Below are positions 1 to 5,186 of a stretch of DNA of 5,362 bases, piece by piece. The stretch's first letter is position 1. Each line of letters opens with the position of its first letter. The translations under genes and the position numbers were made by a program. The notes below the pieces were generated by a model, which saw only the letters and a program-made list of their open reading frames with translations, did not search any database and had not been told where the DNA came from. The DNA is from Flavonifractor avicola (GTDB lineage Bacteria > Bacillota > Clostridia > Oscillospirales > Oscillospiraceae). The DNA is taken from assembly GCA_019116915.1 (NCBI GenBank), contig DXAS01000108.1:1-5362 (forward strand), read 5' to 3'.

Positions 1-517
1 CCGCCAGGTCCTCCTCGTCGTGGTCGTTGAATACATAGTATTTCTCCAGCTTGGAGGTGTCAAAATACACGTTGCCCCCCGCCACATAGGCGTAGCCGGT
101 GTCCAGCAGCTTGGTGATAACCTTGATATAATCGTCGATCATGCCGGTGGCGGGCTGCACCACGTCGGGGTACTTGATGTTCAGCTTCTTGCAGTCGGCA
201 AAGAAGGCGTCGGTGTAGAACTTGGCAATCTCCATGACGCTCTTGTGCTCCCGCTTGGCGCCCTTCACCATCTTGTCCTCGCCGGTGTCGGCGTCGGAGG
301 CCAAATGGCCCACGTCGGTAATGTTCATAATCCGCTTCACATCATAGCCGTCGTAGCGGAGGAATTTCTCCAGCACGTCCTCCATCAGGTAGCTGCGCAG
401 GTTGCCGATGTGGGCGAAGTGGTACACCGTGGGGCCGCAGGTGTACATGGTCACCTTGCCCGGCTCGTGGGGGACAAACTCTTCCTTTTTGTGGCTTGCG
501 GAGTTATACAGTTTCAT
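1..517 (-). CDS. cysS: Cysteinyl-tRNA synthetase, N-terminal part (cut by window edge)
   Basis: Class I aminoacyl-tRNA synthetase that charges tRNA-Cys with cysteine in the cytoplasm. I translated it by hand from the ATG at 517; 172 full codons are visible of a protein usually about 460-470 residues long. Residues 24-41 carry the family signature: C27-G-P-T-V-Y, where the Cys is a known zinc ligand that helps select cysteine, followed by H36-I-G-N, the HIGH-type ATP-binding motif. N65-I-T-D-V-G-H and the following E80-D-K-M stretch are also typical. The KMSKS loop and the anticodon-binding domain lie beyond the left edge. The start is supported by AAGGAG at 532-527, 9 bases upstream. The gene begins 13 bases after the cysE stop, and its ribosome binding site overlaps that stop, so it should be co-transcribed with cysE under the same cysteine T-box. 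This is the well-known Firmicute cysE-cysS pairing. Confidence 0.96.
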   Translation of the reverse strand, partial: MKLYNSASHKKEEFVPHEPGKVTMYTCGPTVYHFAHIGNLRSYLMEDVLEKFLRYDGYDVKRIMNITDVGHLASDADTGEDKMVKGAKREHKSVMEIAKFYTDAFFADCKKLNIKYPDVVQPATGMIDDYIKVITKLLDTGYAYVAGGNVYFDTSKLEKYYVFNDHDEEDLA

Positions 518-530
518 GGCAATTCGCTCC

Positions 531-1181
531 TTATTGATTTTGGCTTCTGGCCTGTTCATCCATCAGCTTTTCCAGCCACTCCAGCCGGGAACTGATGGCC
601 TGCAATTCTTTCTGTACCGGGTCGGTAACGTGGATCTGGTCCACGGAGGAGGCGTAGTCCACCTTCTCCCCGGCAATACGCACCACCCGGGCGGGCACAC
701 CCACGGCGGTGGCGTTGGGCGGGATCTCGCTGAGCACCACCGCGTTGGCGGCAATGCGGGAGTTGTCTCCCACCTTAAAGGGGCCCAGCACCTTAGCGCC
801 GGTGGACACCAGCACGTTGTTGCCCAGGGTGGGGTGGCGCTTGCCCTGGTCCTTGCCGGTACCGCCCAAGGTGACGCCGTGGTAGATGAGGCAGTCGTCG
901 CCGATCTCGGCGGTCTCGCCGATAACGATGCCCATGCCGTGGTCAATAACGAACCGGCGGCCGATTTTGGCCCCGGGGTGGATCTCAATGCCGGTCCAGA
1001 ACCGGCTCCACTGGCTGACAAACCGGGCCAGGAACTTCAGGTGGTGCCGGTAGAGGAAATGGGCCAGCCGGTGGTAGATGATGGCGTGTACGCCAGGATA
1101 GAGCAAAAAGATTTCCAGACGGCTCCGTGCCGCCGGGTCGCGGGCCTGATAGGCCCGCAGGGTCTCGCCAAGTCGGGTCAG
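531..1181 (-). CDS. cysE: Serine O-acetyltransferase (probable CTG start)
   Basis: Transfers acetyl from acetyl-CoA to L-serine, giving O-acetylserine, the precursor for cysteine synthase; cytoplasmic. Numbering from the proposed start gives 216 residues, the usual size of short Firmicute CysE. An N-terminal helical domain contains the hallmark D15-P-A-A-R-S and Y28-P-G-V-H-A. A left-handed beta-helix follows with G64-I-E-I-H-P-G-A, I79-D80-H81-G (catalytic Asp/His), G106-G-T-G-K and K114-R-H116-P (second active-site His). The reading frame stays open up to 1439, but that upstream part is T-box and terminator RNA, not protein. The strong GGAGGTG at 1194-1188 has only a CTG (1181-1179) at proper distance, 8 bases; starting there gives an N-terminus that fits the family. 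Alternatives are an in-frame TTG at 1196 (behind a weak AGAGG), a GTG at 1190 that overlaps the binding site, and ATGs at 1217 and 1223 inside the terminator hairpin. Function is certain; the start is less so. Confidence 0.95.
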   Translation of the reverse strand: MTRLGETLRAYQARDPAARSRLEIFLLYPGVHAIIYHRLAHFLYRHHLKFLARFVSQWSRFWTGIEIHPGAKIGRRFVIDHGMGIVIGETAEIGDDCLIYHGVTLGGTGKDQGKRHPTLGNNVLVSTGAKVLGPFKVGDNSRIAANAVVLSEIPPNATAVGVPARVVRIAGEKVDYASSVDQIHVTDPVQKELQAISSRLEWLEKLMDEQARSQNQ

Positions 1182-1189
1182 AGAAAACA

Positions 1190-1194
1190 CCTCC
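1190..1194 (-). promoter_or_regulatory. Ribosome binding site that points to a CTG start of cysE
   Basis: GGAGG lies just after the terminator U-tract. No ATG, GTG or TTG occurs in any frame 5-13 bases downstream, but an in-frame CTG follows after 8 bases. The other intact starts with clear sites in this window have theirs 7-9 bases upstream, so the spacing matches local practice. Confidence 0.7.
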
Positions 1195-1231
1195 AAAGAA
1201 AAACGCCTCTTACGCATACGCATAAGAGGCG
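1195..1231 (-). terminator. Intrinsic terminator of the cysteine T-box
   Basis: CGCCTCTTA (1231-1223) and TAAGAGGCG (1212-1204) form a perfect 9-bp stem around a 10-base loop, followed by TTTTTCTTT (1203-1195). The 5' arm contains the TCGC/CTCT strand needed by the antiterminator, so the two structures exclude each other. When tRNA-Cys is charged the terminator should form and cysE-cysS transcription should stop; uncharged tRNA-Cys should stabilise the antiterminator and allow read-through. Confidence 0.95.
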
Positions 1232-1241
1232 ATAAAATCGC

Positions 1242-1248
1242 GGTTCCA
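1242..1248 (-). promoter_or_regulatory. T-box bulge that pairs with the tRNA 3' end
   Basis: TGGAACC within the context AGTGGAACCGCGA, the defining T-box sequence (consensus TGGNACCGCG). The variable base is A, which pairs with a U discriminator. This fits tRNA-Cys and argues against tRNA-Val, whose discriminator is A. Confidence 0.93.
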
Positions 1249-1319
1249 CTCTCATTTCTCACTCGAAGGCCGATGACGGGGCCAGCCGGGGGGCATCCAC
1301 ATCCCCCGCGCTCCCGGAC

Positions 1320-1322
1320 GCA
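1320..1322 (-). promoter_or_regulatory. Specifier codon UGC (Cys) of the T-box
   Basis: TGC sits in the 3' strand of the specifier loop, after GAA and two bases (TG), and is followed by G and then the TCCG helix strand. In the most common register only one base separates GAA from the specifier, which would give GTG (Val). The downstream genes and the U-type discriminator pairing favour TGC. Confidence 0.8.
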
Positions 1323-1429
1323 CATTCTCCAGTTACTCCCTGGGACCGCTCTCAGCCGGTGACGTTCCCTCTCTGGCGGGTACTCGCTGGATACTATTTC
1401 CGTTCCTCGCGCTATTTGGTTACCATAGT

Positions 1430-1458
1430 ATACTACCACGTTTTCTATTTGGTGTCAA
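1430..1458 (-). promoter_or_regulatory. Housekeeping-type promoter for the T-box cysE-cysS operon
   Basis: A perfect -35 TTGACA (1458-1453) is followed by a 17-base spacer and TAGTAT (1435-1430) as -10, which matches four of six consensus bases. TATACT at 1432-1427 is another -10 candidate but at a 20-base spacing. Transcription should begin near 1424-1418, just before Stem I of the T-box. The -35 begins one base after the stop codon of the upstream acyltransferase gene. Confidence 0.8.
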
Positions 1459-1459
1459 G

Positions 1460-2095
1460 TCAACGAACACCTGGGTCATACTTGGCGCAGAAGGATGCCA
1501 CGTCGTCAAAGTCCCGCAGCCGCTCCCGCAGCTCTTCATGGCTCCAGTCCCACCACTGGATGCGCAGGAGGGCGGCGATGGTATCCTCATCGTACCGCCA
1601 GCCGATGTGTCGGGCGGGCACGCCCCCCACGATCTCATAGGGGGCCACATCGTGGGTAACCACGGCCCCTGCCCCCACCACCGCGCCATGGCCCAGGGTG
1701 ACCCCCGCCATGATGACGGCGTTGTGGCCGATCCACACGTCGTTGCCCGTGGTAACATGGTGGTTATCCCGCCGCCATTGGAGCAGAGCCTGATCATCCG
1801 GCCCGAAGCCGTAGTGGGCGCAGCGGTAGGTGAAATGGTGGGCTGCCGCCCGGGTCTTGGCCGGGTGCTGTACCGGGTTGATGCGTACCCCTGTGGCAAT
1901 GGAGTTGAACTTACCGATATGGGAGTAGATCACATCGTTGGACCCGAAGAGGTAGGTGTAGTCCCCCACATGGGTCTCCTCCACGATACAGTGGTCCCCC
2001 AGCTCCACATAGCGGCCAAAAGTGCAGTTTTTCACCACACAGGTGGGATGGATGAGGGGCCGGTCCTCCTCCAAAGTTCTGGTAAAGTCCAGCAT
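1460..2095 (-). CDS. Hexapeptide-repeat acyltransferase, CatB-like, resembling the phosphonate-associated family
   Basis: A 211-residue left-handed beta-helix acyltransferase, probably a cytoplasmic trimer using an acyl-CoA donor; the acceptor is unknown. Hexapeptide repeats run from about residue 14 to 73 (such as I60-G-K-F-N-S-I-A) and again from 114 to 150 (W121-I-G-H-N-A-V-I, G141-A-G-A-V-V). They are split by the large loop typical of xenobiotic acetyltransferases. R71-I-N-P-V-Q-H77-P places His77 where that family has its catalytic His. The H86-H-F-T-Y-R and L105-Q-W-R-R-D segments and the W-W-D-W near the C-terminus recall, from memory, the transferase often found in phosphonate (phn) operons. 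No phn gene is visible here, so that role is not supported. Resistance to chloramphenicol or streptogramins is a weaker possibility and should not be assumed. The ATG shares one base with the pgsA stop (TAATG), with GGAG 9 bases upstream, so translation is probably coupled to pgsA. It is the last gene before the T-box promoter. Confidence 0.88.
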   Translation of the reverse strand: MLDFTRTLEEDRPLIHPTCVVKNCTFGRYVELGDHCIVEETHVGDYTYLFGSNDVIYSHIGKFNSIATGVRINPVQHPAKTRAAAHHFTYRCAHYGFGPDDQALLQWRRDNHHVTTGNDVWIGHNAVIMAGVTLGHGAVVGAGAVVTHDVAPYEIVGGVPARHIGWRYDEDTIAALLRIQWWDWSHEELRERLRDFDDVASFCAKYDPGVR

Positions 2096-2622
2096 TATAC
2101 TTTACTCCAGTCGATAACGTCCTTATTTTTTACAAAATACTCGATACCGGAATAGATGGTGGTAGCCAAAATAATGGCCACGCATACCACATCCAGGGTC
2201 AGGTTGTGGAACACCAGCATAATGCAGATGCACACCATGGTGGAGGCGGTCTTGATCTTGCCCGACCAGGCAGCGGCAATGACCCTTCCCCGCTCCACGG
2301 CGATCAGCCGCAGGCCGGTAACGGCAAACTCCCGCACCACCACAATGAGCAGCGCCCAAGCGGGGAAACGGTTCATCTCCACGAACCACAGCAGGGCGGC
2401 CATGACCAGCATCTTGTCCGCCAGAGGGTCCATGAACTTGCCGAAATCGGTAATCATGTTGTAGTGACGGGCAATATAGCCGTCCACAAAATCAGTGACG
2501 CTGGCCAGGATAAACACAGCCAGAGCATAGTACATATGGAAGGGGAACTGGAGGTAGAGCACCACCAGAAAGACGGGGATGAGCAGTACCCGAAGCAAAG
2601 TCAGCTTATTGGCGGTATTCAA
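2095..2622 (-). CDS. pgsA: CDP-diacylglycerol-glycerol-3-phosphate 3-phosphatidyltransferase (TTG start)
   Basis: Membrane enzyme that joins CDP-diacylglycerol and glycerol 3-phosphate to make phosphatidylglycerophosphate, the committed step to phosphatidylglycerol and cardiolipin. The 175-residue product has the complete CDP-alcohol phosphotransferase motif: D44-x2-D47-G48-x2-A51-R52-x8-G61-x3-D65-x3-D69, with all metal and substrate residues present. Hydrophobic segments near residues 9-25, 31-43, 72-100 and 126-155 fit a multi-spanning protein. The N-terminus M-N-T-A-N-K-L-T-L-L-R matches the family and is reached only by starting at TTG (2622-2620), with GAGGAG at 2637-2632 in support. 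The gene starts 6 bases after the rimO stop and shares one base with the next start. PgsA is chosen over phosphatidylserine synthase or cardiolipin synthase by length, N-terminus and the rimO neighbour; substrate is inferred from the family. Confidence 0.94.
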   Translation of the reverse strand: MNTANKLTLLRVLLIPVFLVVLYLQFPFHMYYALAVFILASVTDFVDGYIARHYNMITDFGKFMDPLADKMLVMAALLWFVEMNRFPAWALLIVVVREFAVTGLRLIAVERGRVIAAAWSGKIKTASTMVCICIMLVFHNLTLDVVCVAIILATTIYSGIEYFVKNKDVIDWSKV

Positions 2623-2628
2623 AACACG

Positions 2629-3948
2629 TCACTCCTCTATTTCCCCGGTCAGGTCACCATCGCTGGTACCGGTAATACGCACGTTGACAAAGGTCCCCGC
2701 AGGCACCAGACCAGCGGCGGTAAAGAACACCTTGCCGTCCACGTCGGGGGAATCGGCATAGGAGCGGCCAGCGTAGCAGCCCATCTCCTGATCAAAGCCC
2801 TCGCACAGCACCTCCAGGGTCTCCCCCAGGCGACTCTCGTTCCAGGCGTCCATCACCCGGCTCTGGAGCTCCACCAGCAGCTCCACACGCCGCTTTGCGG
2901 TATCCGGGTCCACCTGATCAGGCATGACGGCGGCGGGGGTCCCCTCCTCAGGAGAGAACTGGAAGATACCCGCCCGCTCAATACCGCTCTCCCGCAGGAA
3001 GTCACACAGCTCCTCAAACTCCTCCTCCGTCTCGCCGGGCAGGCCGCAGATGAGGGAGGTACGCAGCACCAGACCGGGCAACCGCTCCCGCAGCTTCTTC
3101 AGCAGGGCGATGATCTCCGCCTTGGTGGAGCGCCGGTTCATGGCCTTGAGGATACGGTCATTGATATGCTGGAGGGGGATATCAATATACTTGAGAATCT
3201 TATGCTCCCGGGCAATGACGTCGATGAGGGCGTCATCCAGCTCATCGGGGTACAGATAGTGGAGCCGCACCCAGTGGAAGGGCAGCTTGCACAGCTCGGT
3301 CAGCAGTTCCGGCAGCATCCGCTTATGGTACAGATCGGTGCCGTATCGGGTGATGTCCTGAGCGATGACGATAAGCTCCTGCACTCCGTCATCGGCCAGC
3401 TTCTTGGCCTCAGCCAGCAGTGACTCCATGGTGCGGCTGCGGTACCGGCCCCGGAGGGAGGGAATCACGCAGTAGGCACACCGGTTGTCGCACCCCTCGG
3501 CAATCTTCAGGAACGCGGTATAGGGGGGCGTGGAGACGATGCGCGCACCGTCCTCGATGGTATGGTCGATATCCCCGAAGTAGGTGGGGGTATCCCCTTC
3601 CATGACAGACTCGATAGCGGGCACGATGTCGGTATAACTGCCGGTACCCAGAATGCCGTCGATCTCGGGCAGTTCCTCCAGGATCTCATCCCGGTAGCGC
3701 TGGGTCAGACAGCCCGCCACCAGCAGCTTGCCCAGCTTACCCTGGTCCTTCAGGGCAGCCAGCTCCAAAATATTCTGGATGGCCTCGCTCTTGGCGGAAT
3801 CGATAAAGCCGCAGGTATTGAGCACCGCCACATCGGCCCCCTCGGGGTCGCCGGTAACGGTATGGCCGGCAGCCTTCACCAGGGCCATCATCTGCTCGGT
3901 ATTCACCAAATTCTTGGCACAGCCAAGGGATACAAATGCAATCTTCAA
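2629..3948 (-). CDS. rimO: Ribosomal protein uS12 methylthiotransferase (TTG start)
   Basis: Radical-SAM enzyme that adds a methylthio group to the beta carbon of a conserved Asp of ribosomal protein uS12. The 439-residue product has the three-domain layout of the family. The N-terminal UPF0004 domain has cluster ligands C10, C46 and C80 (S-L-G-C-A-K-N-L-V-N-T-E at 7-18). The radical-SAM core has C153-x3-C157-x2-C160, the SAM-binding 4Fe-4S motif. A TRAM domain ends the protein from about residue 370. The start S-L-G-C-A-K-N-x-V-D/N and the length favour RimO over the tRNA enzymes MiaB and MtaB. Translation starts at TTG (3948-3946), with a near-perfect AAGGAGG at 3962-3956, 7 bases upstream; that site overlaps the stop of the nitroreductase gene. 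Followed 6 bases later by pgsA, a common Firmicute neighbour of rimO. Confidence 0.96.
   Translation of the reverse strand: MKIAFVSLGCAKNLVNTEQMMALVKAAGHTVTGDPEGADVAVLNTCGFIDSAKSEAIQNILELAALKDQGKLGKLLVAGCLTQRYRDEILEELPEIDGILGTGSYTDIVPAIESVMEGDTPTYFGDIDHTIEDGARIVSTPPYTAFLKIAEGCDNRCAYCVIPSLRGRYRSRTMESLLAEAKKLADDGVQELIVIAQDITRYGTDLYHKRMLPELLTELCKLPFHWVRLHYLYPDELDDALIDVIAREHKILKYIDIPLQHINDRILKAMNRRSTKAEIIALLKKLRERLPGLVLRTSLICGLPGETEEEFEELCDFLRESGIERAGIFQFSPEEGTPAAVMPDQVDPDTAKRRVELLVELQSRVMDAWNESRLGETLEVLCEGFDQEMGCYAGRSYADSPDVDGKVFFTAAGLVPAGTFVNVRITGTSDGDLTGEIEE
2632..2636 (-). promoter_or_regulatory. Ribosome binding site supporting the TTG start of pgsA
   Basis: AGGAG ends 9 bases before TTG (2622-2620) and lies inside the last codons of rimO, immediately before its TGA stop. 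No ATG or GTG in the pgsA frame is available at this distance. Confidence 0.8.
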
Positions 3949-3955
3949 GAGACTG

Positions 3956-3962
3956 CCTCCTT
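3956..3962 (-). promoter_or_regulatory. Ribosome binding site supporting the TTG start of rimO
   Basis: AAGGAGG lies 7 bases before TTG (3948-3946) and overlaps the TAA stop of the preceding gene. It fixes the rimO start, because the encoded M-K-I-A-F-V-S-L-G-C is the expected N-terminus and no ATG precedes it in frame at a usable distance. Confidence 0.85.
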
Positions 3963-4536
3963 ATACGATGGTATATCTGCCCTCCCGGCGGGGAGGCATT
4001 TGGGGCTGCTGATCAGGATAGCCCAGGGTAATGGCCGCCACGTATTCTCCCTTGTCAGGAGCAAACCGCTCCTGAAAGGCGGGGCCGAAGCCCATCCGCT
4101 GGGGCGCGGACAGCCAGCAGGAGCCGATCCCCTTGTCCCAGGCAGCCAGCAGTACATTTTCAATGGCGGCGGACACGCTCTGCATGGCGCCGTCCCGGTC
4201 TGGATAGTCAGGTTTCAGGAAGAACACCAGTACACATACCGGCGCCCCTCCCAGAGTGGACAGGAACTTGTTGGTGATACCCACCTGCTCCGGGTTGCGG
4301 GCAAAGCGCTGCTCCAGCACCGGGGTGAACTTCTCCACTACCCCGCCCATGATGGTCTTGACCTCCTCCAGAGCTTCGGGGCTCTGAACGGCTACAAAGT
4401 ACCAATGCTGCAGGTTGATAGCGGACGGGGCAGCCAAACCGGCCTCCAGGATGTCCTTCAAATCGGCCTCCGGAATGGGGTCGGCCTTATAGCGGCGGAT
4501 GCTGCGGCGGGTCATCAGGGCTTCGCGGGTATCCAT
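3961..4536 (-). CDS. Nitroreductase-family flavoprotein
   Basis: A 191-residue protein of the FMN-dependent nitroreductase superfamily, probably a cytoplasmic homodimer using NAD(P)H; the natural substrate cannot be told from sequence. Family marks are R10-R-S-I-R-R-Y near the N-terminus (FMN phosphate contact), A36-P-S-A-I-N-L-Q-H-W (the usual A-P-S-x-x-N-x-Q-x-W flavin segment), D115-G-A-M-Q-S followed by A-I-E-N-V-L-L-A-A and G-I-G-S-C-W-L near 136-142, and the C-terminal I169-T-L-G-Y-P. The ATG at 4536 is preferred to an in-frame ATG at 4596 because it has GGAGG 7 bases upstream (4548-4544), gives the family N-terminus and shares one base with the recX stop (TGATG). The longer form would add 20 atypical residues lying within recX. 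Position between recX and rimO suggests co-transcription rather than a shared pathway. Confidence 0.93.
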   Translation of the reverse strand: MDTREALMTRRSIRRYKADPIPEADLKDILEAGLAAPSAINLQHWYFVAVQSPEALEEVKTIMGGVVEKFTPVLEQRFARNPEQVGITNKFLSTLGGAPVCVLVFFLKPDYPDRDGAMQSVSAAIENVLLAAWDKGIGSCWLSAPQRMGFGPAFQERFAPDKGEYVAAITLGYPDQQPQMPPRREGRYTIV

Positions 4537-5186
4537 CAGAATTCCTCCTCCAGTGCCCCGCCGTACCGGCGCAGGCCCTCTTTGATATCCTCCCACCGGA
4601 ACCCCCGGCGGGCCAGGGCGTTGGCCGCCCGTTGATAACTTTTGGGGTCGGCGAGATCCGCCCCACGGAGTTTTTTCTGCAAAAAAGCGTCAATAGCGTC
4701 GTCAGGAGCCTCCAGATCCTCCAGGGCTTCGTCCCAATAGTCCCGGGGCACACCTCGGCGATAGAGTTCGTCCCGGATGCGGGCCGGGCCCCAGCCCTTG
4801 GCAGCATAGTGGTCGGCCACCGTACGGGCATAGGCCTCGTCGTTCAGGTAGCCCAGTTCCTCCAGCCGGTCGGCCGCCGCTTCAGCGGTCTCCCGGTCAG
4901 CCAGCGGTTCCTTCTCACGGTTCCGGGGCCGGGCAGTCAGCTTGTCCACCAGTTCCTTCCGGGACAGGGGTCGGGCAGCCAGCAGGTCCAGAGCCTTGTC
5001 CCGCACAGCGGCGGCTTTGGCAGCCCGTTCCACCTGCTCTAACTGCTCCTGGCTCAGCTCCAGGCCTGAGCACAGCCCAAAGGCGACGATCTCATTTTCT
5101 GTGATGCGGAGGATGGTCCCATCCTCCAGGTGGCACAGCCAGCGGCCTTGAATGCGCTCCGAGGGGGCCAGCTTACTGATCCGCAT
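4536..5186 (-). CDS. recX: Regulatory protein RecX
   Basis: Modulator of RecA that binds the RecA filament and in studied bacteria limits or reverses its activity; cytoplasmic. The 216-residue product starts M-R-I-S-K-L-A with a short beta-rich N-terminal segment (G14-R-W-L-C-H-L-E-D-G-T), followed by the helical repeats of RecX. The typical motif L-G-Y-L-N-D-E-A-Y-A covers about 111-120, and a third-repeat motif R-R-G-F-R-W-E-D-I lies near 193-200. An in-frame ATG exists at 5231 but would add 15 residues that are only recA coding sequence in another frame. The ATG at 5186 gives the family N-terminus, overlaps recA by 14 bases and has GAGG 9 bases upstream, so it is probably coupled to recA translation. 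Placement right after recA is the classical arrangement. Confidence 0.94.
   Translation of the reverse strand: MRISKLAPSERIQGRWLCHLEDGTILRITENEIVAFGLCSGLELSQEQLEQVERAAKAAAVRDKALDLLAARPLSRKELVDKLTARPRNREKEPLADRETAEAAADRLEELGYLNDEAYARTVADHYAAKGWGPARIRDELYRRGVPRDYWDEALEDLEAPDDAIDAFLQKKLRGADLADPKSYQRAANALARRGFRWEDIKEGLRRYGGALEEEF

Larger units (their letters stand above)
1199..1424 (-). ncRNA. T-box riboswitch, cysteine-specific, leader of cysE-cysS
   Basis: Transcription-attenuating leader that binds uncharged tRNA-Cys. Stem I: GCGC at 1412-1409 pairs with 1311-1308, and CGGA at 1402-1399 pairs with 1318-1315. The specifier loop has AGTA (1395-1392) facing GAA (1327-1325), a loop-E pair closed by TCCAG (1391-1387) and CTGGA (1332-1328). 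The specifier is TGC at 1322-1320, the Cys codon. The distal part has AGAGA (1374-1370) and GGGA/TCCC pairing (1369-1366 with 1345-1342). Between Stem I and the antiterminator are a G5/C5 hairpin (about 1307-1289) and a CCCGTCATCGG segment (1280-1270) like the conserved region before many T-boxes. Antiterminator: AGAG (1252-1249) with CTCT (1228-1225), GCGA (1241-1238) with TCGC (1232-1229), and bulge TGGAACC (1248-1242). TGGA would pair with a UCCA tRNA end, matching the U discriminator of tRNA-Cys. The 5' boundary is approximate, set from the promoter. Confidence 0.95.

Noticed and set aside
1213..1222. ATGCGT-ATGCGT duplication as a possible repeat element or operator
   Set aside because: It is only the loop and arm of the terminator hairpin, with no further copies seen in the intergenic DNA.
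402..1235. Long plus-strand open frames opposite cysE, such as 402-1235 and 20-595
   Set aside because: They mirror the cysE and cysS codons, are rich in His/Gly/Val as antisense frames of GC-rich genes are, lack recognisable domains and run through the T-box region.
1320..1326. Valine specifier GUG for the T-box
   Set aside because: tRNA-Val has an A discriminator and would need UGGU in the bulge; the sequence has UGGA, and the controlled genes are cysteine genes.
1182..1439. An N-terminal extension of CysE from the first ATG at 1439
   Set aside because: The segment is accounted for base by base as promoter-proximal leader, T-box Stem I, antiterminator and terminator, and its translation does not look like any CysE.
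2206..3423. A 405-residue plus-strand open frame opposite pgsA and rimO
   Set aside because: The opposite strand encodes pgsA and rimO with complete catalytic motifs; this frame is low-complexity His/Gln/Leu-rich and matches no family I know.
3562..4635. A 357-residue plus-strand open frame opposite rimO, the nitroreductase and recX
   Set aside because: It spans three real minus-strand genes and their junctions, has no domain signature and is explained by third-position GC bias.
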